Shown: positions 15,911 through 25,794 of the stretch, piece by piece | Position numbering within the stretch: the first letter of the stretch is position 1 | How the letters are laid out: every line of letters starts with the position of its first letter | Source: Pseudooceanicola endophyticus | GTDB taxonomy: Bacteria > Pseudomonadota > Alphaproteobacteria > Rhodobacterales > Rhodobacteraceae | Direction: 5' to 3' | Assembly (NCBI RefSeq): GCF_018760365.1 | Contig: NZ_JAHIAB010000010.1 | Span: 1-64,000, forward strand | DNA length: 64,000 bases | Made by a program: the position numbers and the translations under genes | The notes under the pieces: generated by a model | Told to the model about the DNA's origin: nothing | What the model saw: only the letters and a program-made list of their open reading frames with translations | Databases searched by the model: none

Positions 15911-18373
15911 CTAGAACGGCGACAGGGAGCCCGAGGGCCACAGTTCGGCGTTACCGTAGTCCTTCAGGCGCTTCTTGGCCTCCTGCTGCATGACAGTTGC
16001 AGCGTCGGGATCCAGCAGCAACTGCATCTGATCCCAGACCAGGCGGTCCATGGCCGCGCGCGTCGGCCAGTACGTGGTGCCAGGAGCATTGCGGGCCAGG
16101 AATTTCGTCACGTCCCGGCCGAGGTTCATATCCTTGCCCTGCATCGCATCGGCCATGTTGCCGAAGGTCAGCATTCCGAGGTCACCCCCGAACGAGATGA
16201 CCGGGCCCGCGAAGTAGCCAGACAGCCCGCCGCCAAGGCGCGTAGTCGAAGAGGACAGAAGATCCCCGACGATACCGGCCCCTCCGCCCTGCAGCGCCGC
16301 CGCGCCCCAGAAGTTCACATTGTCCATCGGCCGCGGCTCGTTCCCCTTTGCCAGCTCCTTCAGCTGGATGCCGACCGCGCCCATGAAGGTGAAGCCCGCC
16401 AGCCCGGCCGCGACATACTGGGCACGGCCCTGCCCGGTCGGAATGGACTGGATCTGGCGCCATTGGTTGATGCTGAACGTCAGCGGATAGCTCTTGTAGG
16501 TCGCGAGAGAGCGCAGAACCTCCCCCGGCAAGGACCCGGGCGCGCTGGTGCCAAGCACTCGCGCGCGCATCTCGTAGCTGTTCGAGGGCACGGCTACCTC
16601 TGTCAGCTCCTGGGCATAGCCGTCGATGGTCAGCGCGATGCGCTCTGCCACCTCTGGCTTGATCCCGGCATCTACCGCGGCCCGGCGCCAGTAGCTCGGC
16701 GATGCGAACCTCGCCCCGTCCTTGGTCCGGAAATGCAGGGCCGTGTCCGAGAACATCGCCCAGTCTGCATCGGAAATCCCCCGGGCGCGCAGGGCGTCCC
16801 CGATCGGGCCCAGGTCTGCGAGCGTCTTTGCCCCGGCCAGCTGCCCAGCGAATTCCATATTGAAGGCGGTGCGCGCCATGTCAGTCCAGAAGGACAGCCC
16901 CTGGGCCCGCATGACGAAGGAGGACAGGCGCTCAGCCCAGTCCGCCACCGGCGCCTCGCCCAGATAGCGCAGCATCGTGTTCCCGGCATCGGCCAGGGTG
17001 TCCGCGACATAGCCCATCCGGGCGGCCTCGGCCCGGGATACCCCGCTGGCCATGAGTGCGATGTGCCGCGACACGACGTTGGCCGGGTTCATGCCCACGC
17101 TCTGCGCGGCCAGGGACATAGCCACGCTGTCAGATCCAGAGACCAGCATGGCAGAGCCGAGATGGGCAGAAGACAGCACCTGACGCACCCCACCGAAGAA
17201 CTTGGCTGCCAGCTCGTTCTGCGGGGTGTTCGCGGCGCCGGAGATGTGATCCAGCATCGCGCGCGACAGCTTGGCATTCGACTTCAGCTTGGCCTCGGCC
17301 TTCAGGTCACCGGCCACGCGCTTGGAGGCGTGATTGATCAGGTTCTCCAGGCCCAGATTGTGCGACGGCCCGAGCACCCGCATCATGGCAATGTCCCGCG
17401 CCATCCGGTGCAGGTGGCCGACGATCGAGCCGAACGGGTCAGAGACCCCGAAGCGCTCATTGTAGGCCATCCAATCGTCTGCCGACTTGAAATGCAGGAC
17501 CCGGCTTTCCGAGTAGCGCCGATGCAGCGCCTGGCCGTTCTGCATCCCCCAGGACACGTCGCGCTTCACCCAGCCGTCCGACTCTATGTTGTCGAAGATC
17601 TCTTTCAGGAAGCCCCGTTGAACCTCCAGCGGCGGCGGCGTTCCGTCTGCAGAGAACGGTTTGCCGGTCCAGAAATTCTCGATCCGATCCCAGGCCAGGC
17701 GCGGCGCGGTCTCGTCGAACCATGCCTGAAATGCCTGCTCTGGTGTCTCGCCGGCTTGCATGATCCGCACCCGGTCATGGCGGTGCGCGAGGCCGAAATC
17801 ATCCAGCTTGCCGATGTTGCCTCCGGCCGCGTTGAAGAGCTGTCTGGACCGCTCGAAGGTCTCGCCGACCGCCTTGGCCATGGCCGCCGCCGTCTCGTCC
17901 CCAGAGGCCTCGCCGTGCAGCTCCCGCAGGATGTTCTTCAGCTGCGCCACGTTGCGCACGTTGCCCGCGAGGTTGCGCGCGTGCTTTTGCAGGAACGCCC
18001 CCATCATGCCGTTGAACTGACGCATGAGGGCCGATTGGAGGCCTACCACCGTGTCGACCTGCGTCCCGGATGCGCGGGAACCTTCCAGCACCCGCAGCGG
18101 CACCTCCTCCGGCTTTCCTGCGCGCGCCACCACCAGCGAATTGCGCCGCTCGACCGTGATCTGCGCCATCAGCGTGTTGCGCTCGCTCTGCAGCTTCCGG
18201 CGCAGCAGGCGCCTCACGTCGTCGCCCGCCATCTGCTCGGCCTGGTGCCGGGGCCAGCCCTGACGCTCGAACCGATCTGCGAACTCCTGCCACATGTCGG
18301 CCGCCAGGCGCGCGCGCTCCTGGTGCTTGGTGTCGTCCTGCCCCTTGCCCGTGATGCACTGTGCGAAGGTCAT
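15911..18373 (-). CDS. large internal virion protein
   Basis: An 820-aa, mostly helical protein in the position of T7 gp16-like DNA-ejection proteins. There are coiled-coil regions near the N terminus (MAGDDVRRLLRRKLQSERN) and Ala/Gly-rich hydrophobic stretches near residues 650-760 (YVAAGLAGFTFMGAVGIQ) that could insert into the host membrane during ejection. No catalytic domain is recognised. The start lies 2 nt after the stop of the preceding gene. Confidence 0.65.
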   Translation of the reverse strand: MTFAQCITGKGQDDTKHQERARLAADMWQEFADRFERQGWPRHQAEQMAGDDVRRLLRRKLQSERNTLMAQITVERRNSLVVARAGKPEEVPLRVLEGSRASGTQVDTVVGLQSALMRQFNGMMGAFLQKHARNLAGNVRNVAQLKNILRELHGEASGDETAAAMAKAVGETFERSRQLFNAAGGNIGKLDDFGLAHRHDRVRIMQAGETPEQAFQAWFDETAPRLAWDRIENFWTGKPFSADGTPPPLEVQRGFLKEIFDNIESDGWVKRDVSWGMQNGQALHRRYSESRVLHFKSADDWMAYNERFGVSDPFGSIVGHLHRMARDIAMMRVLGPSHNLGLENLINHASKRVAGDLKAEAKLKSNAKLSRAMLDHISGAANTPQNELAAKFFGGVRQVLSSAHLGSAMLVSGSDSVAMSLAAQSVGMNPANVVSRHIALMASGVSRAEAARMGYVADTLADAGNTMLRYLGEAPVADWAERLSSFVMRAQGLSFWTDMARTAFNMEFAGQLAGAKTLADLGPIGDALRARGISDADWAMFSDTALHFRTKDGARFASPSYWRRAAVDAGIKPEVAERIALTIDGYAQELTEVAVPSNSYEMRARVLGTSAPGSLPGEVLRSLATYKSYPLTFSINQWRQIQSIPTGQGRAQYVAAGLAGFTFMGAVGIQLKELAKGNEPRPMDNVNFWGAAALQGGGAGIVGDLLSSSTTRLGGGLSGYFAGPVISFGGDLGMLTFGNMADAMQGKDMNLGRDVTKFLARNAPGTTYWPTRAAMDRLVWDQMQLLLDPDAATVMQQEAKKRLKDYGNAELWPSGSLSPF

Positions 18374-18375
18374 GT

Positions 18376-20577
18376 TCAGCTCCTGTTGGGGGCGCAGAAT
18401 TCTGCGAGGGCCACGAATTCCTGCTCGTCATCCATTTCGTCCAGCCAGCGCGAGGCCGGCATGGTGCGCGTCTGGCCGTCCGGCCCCGGCATGGTCACGT
18501 CGAAATCATCGGCTTCCCGATACAGGTTCACGGATCCGTATGCTGACGGGTCAAATTCCTTCTGCACGGTGAACCCCTGATCGACTGTCTGATCAGCATA
18601 ATCAGCGTGAAACATCGGATCATCCCTGGGAATGTCGATGTACCATACTTCATCGGCTCGACCGCCCCCACCACGCTGAGCTGACCACCCCTTGGCATTC
18701 TCAAAACTTGATGTGAACCATCTTGCGCCACCGGAATCTCCGTCATGACCACCATGGTACATCCGCACCATACCGGGAGCAGGTTCTTCCGTACCTCTGA
18801 TCTCTTCACGCAACGCCTCAGCAGCATGCGAGTTCAGCGCGTCCACCTCCGGGTTGGCGCTGCCTTCATCGAACATGTCGAGCTGAGATCTGGCGTTCAT
18901 GTCGAAGGCGCCAAACTCGGCTGCCGCGTCGTCGGCCTCGATCGGATCCAGCATTCGTGGCGTGAGGTCGTTCAGCGGCACGACGCGGCCCCTGGGACCA
19001 GCCCCGAGATCATCCGGGCCCAGATCTGGCCCGCCCACGCCGGCCGGGTCCGCGAAGAACTGCTCCATCAGGCGATCCACCTCGCCCATGTCGCGGGGGC
19101 GCGGCGGGAGATCCTGGGCCTCCGGAAGACCATCGCCTGCACGGAAGGCTCGGCCAACAGCCGCGGCCATGTCGCGCATCTTCTCGTCCACCTGCACGAT
19201 GGCCCGGCGCAGCTCCTTGGTGTCGGGGGTCTCCCGGCGCTTCGGTGTGGCGCGCACCTCCTCAAGGTCCGCCTGCATGTCGCGAATTTTCGACCGGATT
19301 TTCGCTTTGGGTCCCTTGCCTTGCGTGATCCGCAGATCCTCTTTCGCCTGCGCAATCCCGCGCTCGATCCTGCCGGCCATGCCCTCGATCTCGGCATCCT
19401 GCCGGTCCATGAGATCGGAGAGCCAGCGCCGGTACGAGGCGCGCCGCGTGGACAGCTGCTCGTACTGGGACATGGTGACGGGGTCGGCCATCCGGGCGGC
19501 CTGGTAGCGCGCGTTCGAAGTCACTGCCGCCTGCGTGTCGAACCGTACCGGGGAGGTTTCCCACGGCAAGGAGGCATCAGCCGTTCTGGAGATTCCCGAC
19601 AGCTCCGGCATATCCCGCTCGGGCGGCAAAACCTGCCCATAGATCGGGGTCTGCCGTTCCCGAGGCATCCAGGCAGGCAGCTGGCGGCCCGCGTCATCTG
19701 CACCCTGCGGCATCTCAGCGCTGACCGGGTCCGGGCGCATGGGGGTGCCGGTGGTCATCGCATCCTCGGCAGCATCGACCACGGCCTTGTCCTCGATCGG
19801 CAGATTGCCGCGGCGCACCCGGATGTACTGCATCGCGCGATCATATCCGGTCGAGACCTGGGCCCGGCCCGCCCGGGTCAGAACCTTTGCGCCACCCGCG
19901 ACCGCCCCGCCGAAGACTGCCCCGAGCGCGATCTGCGACACAGGGTTGGGATCGGGAATATCGAGGTACTCGGCCATGTCGTACTGGCGCGGCAGCATGA
20001 AGATCTCGCCCAAGGCGCCCATGCCCGCCTCCCGGGCGATGGTCCGGGCAATCGAGACCTCGCCACCGCCGACCAGCATCGTCGCAAGGCTGAACGGGTC
20101 CGAGATTGCGGCGGCGCCGCGGCCGAAGAAATTCGCCACCGTTTCACCATGGCGCATGTAGCGCATGGTCTGGAGGGCATCGGCATAGCGCGCCTGGTAT
20201 CGGTCCTTCACCTGCGCTTCCAGCTGATCACGATCGGTCGGAAGATCTGGCAGACCAGAACTGCCGGCGAGGCCAAAAAGCGCATCCGTCCGCCAGTTTT
20301 TGCTGGCCTGGTCATTGCGGCGCCGCGCCGTGCCCCGCGCAGCATCCGCCTGGGCAATGGCATCTTCGACAGCAGCGTCACCGAGCTTCTTGCGAAGGCT
20401 GCTTTCCATGTCCTGCAGGACGCCATTGCGGATGCCGGCGCGCTGGTCCCAGGCATCCGTTTCCATCTGCTCGGCCGTGAACGCCGCGCTCAGCCCCTCC
20501 AGAAAGCCGGCAGGCCCGCGCTCGGGGCGACGGGCCTTCATGTCCGGGATCTTCGCTCCTTCGCTTGGAATGAACAT
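18376..20577 (-). CDS. internal virion protein with C-terminal ART-like domain
   Basis: A 733-aa late protein between two other presumed ejection proteins. It has a hydrophobic Gly/Ala segment near residues 165-250 and a long basic coiled-coil region near 390-460. The C-terminal region (about 603-690) contains VRMYHGGHDGDSGGARWFTS, AKGWSAQRG and DEVWYIDIPRDDP, a pattern resembling ADP-ribosyltransferase-fold domains found as effectors in phage polyvalent proteins. If that is right, an enzyme may enter the cell with the DNA. The ART call is inference from pattern only. Confidence 0.6.
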   Translation of the reverse strand: MFIPSEGAKIPDMKARRPERGPAGFLEGLSAAFTAEQMETDAWDQRAGIRNGVLQDMESSLRKKLGDAAVEDAIAQADAARGTARRRNDQASKNWRTDALFGLAGSSGLPDLPTDRDQLEAQVKDRYQARYADALQTMRYMRHGETVANFFGRGAAAISDPFSLATMLVGGGEVSIARTIAREAGMGALGEIFMLPRQYDMAEYLDIPDPNPVSQIALGAVFGGAVAGGAKVLTRAGRAQVSTGYDRAMQYIRVRRGNLPIEDKAVVDAAEDAMTTGTPMRPDPVSAEMPQGADDAGRQLPAWMPRERQTPIYGQVLPPERDMPELSGISRTADASLPWETSPVRFDTQAAVTSNARYQAARMADPVTMSQYEQLSTRRASYRRWLSDLMDRQDAEIEGMAGRIERGIAQAKEDLRITQGKGPKAKIRSKIRDMQADLEEVRATPKRRETPDTKELRRAIVQVDEKMRDMAAAVGRAFRAGDGLPEAQDLPPRPRDMGEVDRLMEQFFADPAGVGGPDLGPDDLGAGPRGRVVPLNDLTPRMLDPIEADDAAAEFGAFDMNARSQLDMFDEGSANPEVDALNSHAAEALREEIRGTEEPAPGMVRMYHGGHDGDSGGARWFTSSFENAKGWSAQRGGGGRADEVWYIDIPRDDPMFHADYADQTVDQGFTVQKEFDPSAYGSVNLYREADDFDVTMPGPDGQTRTMPASRWLDEMDDEQEFVALAEFCAPNRS

Positions 20578-23195
20578 CAGCGGCCCCTTTCTGCCAGCTT
20601 GCGCATGTCGAAGATGAAGACGTTGCCCGCCTCGTTCTCTACGTCCGTGCCGCCCATGACCTCGATCCGGTACAGGCCATCAAGGATTTGTCCGGTCGCA
20701 TCCGTGATCGGGACAAATTTGGCGCTCTGCAGCTGCCGCATGCTGATGGGCTGACCATTGTAGGACGGCGTGCTGCCGTTCAGTCCACCCCACAGATCGG
20801 GATCGCCGGGAATAGACCGGGATGCCCCGACCTCGCGCCCAGCGATTGGCGGCGCTCCCCTTCCAGGGAGGATCTGATCGACCGCCTGCTTGATACCCGC
20901 CTCAACATCCTTCGGCGAGATGCCAGGCGGCAGGAGCGTCTGGTGACCGTTCACCTCCTGCACGCCGCCCGTGGCCGTCGTGCCATATCGACCGCTGCGG
21001 CGCTGCTCAAACCCGAGCGCCTGCTGGAGGCTGGAGGCCATGAGCTTTTTGGCATCATCGCTGGTCGGATCCACGCCCTTCGCGTCCACCGCGTAGAGCG
21101 CCTTGGCAGTCTTCAGCGTGGCGCCCATGGCATAGGCCGCCGGGCCCAGGGCATCGACGATTTCCGGGCTGATGGAGGCGACAGACGCGGCCTTCGGTGG
21201 CAGCATGACCTGACCCTGCTCGATCATCTGCTGGCCGACCAGAGCCTTTTGCGCGAGGTCATCACCGACCCCGGCTGCCATCAGGCCGCCGACATGCTGC
21301 GTCACGTCGTCCGCCTTCACCTCCTTGAGCGCGGCGCCCGCATCCTCCTTGAAGCCTGCCACGAACAGCTTGGCCAGGGCCGCCTTCGCCGCCGGATCAG
21401 CACCATCGGCGAAATGCGGCGTCAGCAGCTTCACCTCTGCATCAGACAGGAAGATCGGAACTGCCGTGTAGCCCTCGGCCTGCATCTTCTTGGCATAGTC
21501 ACGGCGCGCGGTCATGGCCGCAATCGTGGCGCCCGGGTCGCTCATGTCGGACGGCAGCGTGGGGGGCTTCTGGTCGTCCGGCATGAAGTCGGAGAAGTAC
21601 TGGATCGGGTCCTTGTCCAGCGCCGCCGTCATGCTTGTGTCGACCGACTTCATGGCCTTCAGGAGATCCGGCTCGTAGCCGTAATGCAGCGTGCGCTGCT
21701 GCTCTCCCTCGATGATCGCCTTCCGCTCTGCCGGCAGCATGGAACGGAAATCCGGCATTGCATCCCGGAGCTGGATCTTCGCCGCGGCCTCGCGCGCCTT
21801 GTCTGGCTGCAAGGACCAGACGCCCTTGTCATCGAGGAGCGCTTCATCGGCCGCGTGCTGGCCGTTCTCGGCTGCCGAGATCACGCCATCCAGCTTCTTC
21901 CCGATCTCTGTCTTGTAGGCCGTCGCGCGGGTGTTCTCGATCTTCTGGGCGCCCTTGATCGAACCCAGGATCACGTTTTCGGACTGGGCTCGGGTCCAGC
22001 CGATGCCCGGCAGAGCCTCGCGGTTCACCAGCAGATCCTCCAGACGGGAACGGGCGGCCTGCGCCGCCTCGTTGTTGCCGGAGGCCAGCGCCTCGGAATA
22101 CTGCGTCGACCACCTGTCCACGAGCGCCGCGCTGGCATTGTCGGCCCGCTTGCGGGTGTCGGACTGCTTCTCCTCGACCATCCCGATGTAGCTCTGCTGC
22201 ATCTCGCGTTCGAGGTTCAGCCGCAGATCGGCGCGCATCTGCTCCGGCGCGCCTTTGACCGCCTGATCCACATAGCCCTGGGCCGCTTGGCGGAAGCCTT
22301 CCGGATCCAGAGGAAACTGCGTGGCGAACGCGGCGAAGTCCTGCCCGGCGGCGTTGTTCATCTCGGCGAGGTAGGCCGAAGCCGCCGCGGCATTGTGGGC
22401 GCGCAGCATGGGGCCGGACAGCGGCGAGTACAGGCGCGGCTCGACCGCGCCGTCGCGCGTCTTCACCAGGACCGGCTCCTGCGCCGGCGGCTGCCCGCCG
22501 CCCCCGCTCATTTCCTGCACCGCGGCTGCGAGATCCTCGTCGCTGACGTTCTTCAGCCCCTCCCAGGTCTGCCGCAGGCGCGCCATCTTCCCTTCCAGCG
22601 TCAGCGGCCCGGCCGTGGCCTGGCGTGCCAGATGGTCGATGATCGCCCCCTGCGTGGCCGCGTTGAAGGGCGTGGTGTCCGGAAGGCCAAGCTGGGACGC
22701 CGCCGCGCCAAGCGTCGTGCCCACGACCTGACCGCGCCCCATGGGCGTGGCTACGCGACCGACCTGACCCTTGACCCATTGGCCATATTCACCGTCCGGC
22801 GCCGCGAATTTCTTCGCCTCGCCGATGGTCATCTTTGAAACGTCAACCCCGGCGAACTTTCCGCCGGGGGCCTGGGAATTGCCGAAGAGGGTGCTGTATC
22901 CGCCCCCGCCCTCGGTCCTGTCGATCAGGCCGAGCAGTTTCGAGCTGGTGCCGTCGCCACCGGGCACGCCGGGGTAGGAGAACGTCGCACGGTTGTTGCC
23001 CATCTGCTGGCGGGCGTACTGGCTCCATTCCTCGGTGGTCTTCTGCCGGTCCATCTCCGCGACGCCGGGGGCAAACTGCTCGTAGGCAGTCTTTGCAATG
23101 TCGGCCAGGGCAGCGAAGGTCATCCCGCCGGATTCGCCGACCTGCCGGAAATTGGACTTCGGATCGGCACGCACGATGCGTCGGATTTCAGCCAT
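20577..23195 (-). CDS. internal virion protein with N-terminal lysozyme-like domain
   Basis: An 872-aa late protein. Residues about 85-195 resemble a muramidase/transglycosylase fold: LLGLIDRTEGGGGYSTLFG with a candidate catalytic Glu, then MTIGEAKKFA and GRGQVVGTTLGAAASQLG. The remainder is helical. In T7-like phages a transglycosylase on an internal core protein opens the peptidoglycan for DNA entry, and I infer the same role here. The stop overlaps the start of the next gene by one base. Confidence 0.7.
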   Translation of the reverse strand: MAEIRRIVRADPKSNFRQVGESGGMTFAALADIAKTAYEQFAPGVAEMDRQKTTEEWSQYARQQMGNNRATFSYPGVPGGDGTSSKLLGLIDRTEGGGGYSTLFGNSQAPGGKFAGVDVSKMTIGEAKKFAAPDGEYGQWVKGQVGRVATPMGRGQVVGTTLGAAASQLGLPDTTPFNAATQGAIIDHLARQATAGPLTLEGKMARLRQTWEGLKNVSDEDLAAAVQEMSGGGGQPPAQEPVLVKTRDGAVEPRLYSPLSGPMLRAHNAAAASAYLAEMNNAAGQDFAAFATQFPLDPEGFRQAAQGYVDQAVKGAPEQMRADLRLNLEREMQQSYIGMVEEKQSDTRKRADNASAALVDRWSTQYSEALASGNNEAAQAARSRLEDLLVNREALPGIGWTRAQSENVILGSIKGAQKIENTRATAYKTEIGKKLDGVISAAENGQHAADEALLDDKGVWSLQPDKAREAAAKIQLRDAMPDFRSMLPAERKAIIEGEQQRTLHYGYEPDLLKAMKSVDTSMTAALDKDPIQYFSDFMPDDQKPPTLPSDMSDPGATIAAMTARRDYAKKMQAEGYTAVPIFLSDAEVKLLTPHFADGADPAAKAALAKLFVAGFKEDAGAALKEVKADDVTQHVGGLMAAGVGDDLAQKALVGQQMIEQGQVMLPPKAASVASISPEIVDALGPAAYAMGATLKTAKALYAVDAKGVDPTSDDAKKLMASSLQQALGFEQRRSGRYGTTATGGVQEVNGHQTLLPPGISPKDVEAGIKQAVDQILPGRGAPPIAGREVGASRSIPGDPDLWGGLNGSTPSYNGQPISMRQLQSAKFVPITDATGQILDGLYRIEVMGGTDVENEAGNVFIFDMRKLAERGR

Positions 23196-23197
23196 GG

Positions 23198-23614
23198 TCA
23201 GCTTCCCATCATCTGGTAGAGGTCAAACATAGACTGGCCGCCCTTGGCCATCTTGGTGATGAACCCGAGGCGCCCGGCCTGCATCGCATTTCGGCCCTTC
23301 CGCGCAGAATCCCAAGAGGACTGCATCTCGTTGCCGAACTGGATGCGTCGCTCCCGATCGCGCGTCGTGCGCAGCTCCTGCATCATTTCGAAGGTGCCGA
23401 CCCCTGGCTGATCTCCGTTCGCGGCCATGGCCGTGCGCATAGACCCTAGCTCCGACGACAGGCTCTGCCGCGCCGTGGTGTCCGTCTGCAGCGCACGCGT
23501 CCGACCGATGTAGGAATTGATTTCCGAGTTCTGCTTTTCGGCCTTGGCTTGTCCCAGAAGACTAGCTGCCGATGCTCCAGCCCCGACGACCTGCGCTGCT
23601 GCTGCTGCTTCCAT
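23198..23614 (-). CDS. internal virion protein, T7 gp14-like
   Basis: A 138-aa Ala-rich helical protein (AAAAAQVVGAGASAASLLG at the N terminus, then a helical region with RDRERRIQFGNEM). Size, composition and position between tail tubular B and the larger internal proteins match the gp14 family of virion core proteins, which form part of the ejection channel in the outer membrane. Its start overlaps the stop of tail tubular protein B by one base. Confidence 0.7.
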   Translation of the reverse strand: MEAAAAAQVVGAGASAASLLGQAKAEKQNSEINSYIGRTRALQTDTTARQSLSSELGSMRTAMAANGDQPGVGTFEMMQELRTTRDRERRIQFGNEMQSSWDSARKGRNAMQAGRLGFITKMAKGGQSMFDLYQMMGS

Positions 23615-25794
23615 CAGACCTTTACCTCCTGCCCGAGTGCCAGAACCGTGAACGGCCCCGGGATGTTTTTGATGACTGCCATATCGGGATGGTCACGACG
23701 ACCTGCCACCATGACGCGATAGACCTGGTCGCGCTGCGGCGGATCAACCGACAGGTCATCCCCAAAGCTGTAGCCGCCCAGGCTCCTGGTGTACCCGTTG
23801 GCGCGGATCTGGAGCGCGACCCGGCCCTGCATCGAAACCAGGAAGCGCGTTACCCGCGTCGGACGCATGCCGGAGCGCGGGCTATCCGTGGCCTCGGCCG
23901 GCCACGGCGAGACCTCGGCCGAGTAGTTCAGGCCGATCTGCCTCTGGCCCTCGAAGCCCGGGTTCGTGACCAACTCGCCGCTGTCGTTGACCTCGAATTC
24001 GCCGACATAGGCCACGCCGCGCAGAATGCTCACGGTGAGCCCGGGCAGGTGCGTCGGATTACCTTGAGAGATGATGACCGAATCTCCGCCGATCGTCAGC
24101 TCCTCGCCGTTGATCAGCACCACCGACGGGTCCAGCCCCTCGGACGTGTCCTTGGCCGAGTCCAGGTAGATGCCCGTGTCGAACCGTTCCAGCATGCGCA
24201 CGGTGCCGGTTGCCACATCGCGATCCACCATGGCCCAGTAGGTGTCGAACATCGGGAAGACGTTGATGAAGGTCCCCTGGGTATCCCACGGCGCGAAGCT
24301 CACGGTCTCCTCGCCGAAGGTCGTCGACCAGCTGACTGCAGCCAGCGTGCCGTCCGCGTTGACCACGAACAGGTATTTCTCGGCCTGAGGCGAATTGATG
24401 GCCGGGCCGCAGAGCGCGACCGGACTGTTAACCAGCTGGTTGTGATAGAGGGTCAGCGGCGTGATCGACCATTTCAGGTAGGAGCTACCCGAGAGCGTGG
24501 CGGCCGAGATGCCCTCGCCGTTGCTTTCCACGAATACCACGCTGTCATCGACCAGGACAGGCGGGATCGAGCTGGCGCCGCGCTTGTCGAACTTGATCGC
24601 GTTGAAGGTCGAGGGGGTCAGAACGCCGTTGTCGCGCACGTTCACCCAGTAGCAGCCGCGGTCGGACAGGAGCAGGAGATCGTTGGCGCTGATCGCGTGC
24701 AGGAACCGCGGGGAGTCGTCGCCGACCTCGCGCACGATCGCATCATCGTCTTCGGTTCCAACATCGAAGTTCTGGATGCTGGCAGCGTTCGAGACCGCGA
24801 CCACGCTGGGCGCATCTGGAAAGTCGATCAGGATCAGCCGGCCGGCAACGGCTGTCGCCGCCCGGGGCCAGCCATGCACCTGCGACATTAACTGCTCATC
24901 CCAGATGGTCGAGGCCAGAGGGTCGATCTCGGTCACGGCCGTGATCTCCGACGAATAGTCGTCAGAGGCCAGATATTCGTCCGTCTCCGGGCCCTCATAA
25001 TAGGCTGTCGTCACCACATCGACGGTATTGGCCGACGTGTCCACAGCGATGATGATGCCCTGGTAATTCGTGTCCCGCGATGTGACTGCCTCGCCCACGC
25101 GGAAATCGGCTGCGTCGGAGACCTTGATCCTGTAGCTCGGGGGGAGCTTGCTGATCACAGTGCCCTGAATGATCTGGGAGGTCACATAGGCATCAACGCG
25201 GATCTCGCGCTGGCCATATCGGATGTAGGTGCCGACATGATCGGCCGTGAACACCGCGGCATCGGCTTCGACGGTGATCTCCCCCTCCCGCGCCGACGGC
25301 GTGATTGAGGTGGATTTATTGAAGACCCAGTACGGCTGATAGCGCTCGCCGCCTGGCGCCTCCTCGAACAGCCATTCGTCGATCGACCAGGACCCGCTGC
25401 TGTAGACGAGCTTGTAGATGCCGGTTTCGGGGTCACCGATCAGCGTTTCCTGGCGGAACGGCAAAACCCACAGGTTCTCGGCCGCGCTCCACGGCACATC
25501 GGTCAGCGTGACCAGCGTGCCGGCGGTCTCGTTCAGGATCAGCGCCTGGTCATCCAGCAGCGCCACGCCAAAGCGCAGCCCGTCCGCCGGTTGAACCTCG
25601 AAGATCTTCTGCGTCTGCAGGTGCCGCATGAAGAACAGGCCGGGCCGGGCTGTCAGAACGTTGGTCGCCAGTCGGCGCATGTTGCGGGCCGACTTCACGG
25701 ACCGCGAACGGATCTCGCTGTCGGCCGCCTCCAGGAGATCGGACCGCGTCTCCATGAAAGAGAAATCCCGCTGCCAGATGGTCTTTTTAGCCAC
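23614..25794 (-). CDS. tail tubular protein B (tail nozzle)
   Basis: A 726-aa beta-rich protein starting VAKKTIWQRDFSFMETRSD. Pattern (ARNMRRLATNVLTARPGLFF near residue 40, GRLILIDFPDAPSVVAVSN in the middle), length and position after tail tubular A match T7 gp12-like nozzle proteins. I chose a GTG start at 25794, which overlaps the stop of tail tubular A by 8 nt and has GAGG 7 nt upstream. The frame is open further upstream, but those residues are only a shadow of the A gene. Confidence 0.8.
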   Translation of the reverse strand: MAKKTIWQRDFSFMETRSDLLEAADSEIRSRSVKSARNMRRLATNVLTARPGLFFMRHLQTQKIFEVQPADGLRFGVALLDDQALILNETAGTLVTLTDVPWSAAENLWVLPFRQETLIGDPETGIYKLVYSSGSWSIDEWLFEEAPGGERYQPYWVFNKSTSITPSAREGEITVEADAAVFTADHVGTYIRYGQREIRVDAYVTSQIIQGTVISKLPPSYRIKVSDAADFRVGEAVTSRDTNYQGIIIAVDTSANTVDVVTTAYYEGPETDEYLASDDYSSEITAVTEIDPLASTIWDEQLMSQVHGWPRAATAVAGRLILIDFPDAPSVVAVSNAASIQNFDVGTEDDDAIVREVGDDSPRFLHAISANDLLLLSDRGCYWVNVRDNGVLTPSTFNAIKFDKRGASSIPPVLVDDSVVFVESNGEGISAATLSGSSYLKWSITPLTLYHNQLVNSPVALCGPAINSPQAEKYLFVVNADGTLAAVSWSTTFGEETVSFAPWDTQGTFINVFPMFDTYWAMVDRDVATGTVRMLERFDTGIYLDSAKDTSEGLDPSVVLINGEELTIGGDSVIISQGNPTHLPGLTVSILRGVAYVGEFEVNDSGELVTNPGFEGQRQIGLNYSAEVSPWPAEATDSPRSGMRPTRVTRFLVSMQGRVALQIRANGYTRSLGGYSFGDDLSVDPPQRDQVYRVMVAGRRDHPDMAVIKNIPGPFTVLALGQEVKV

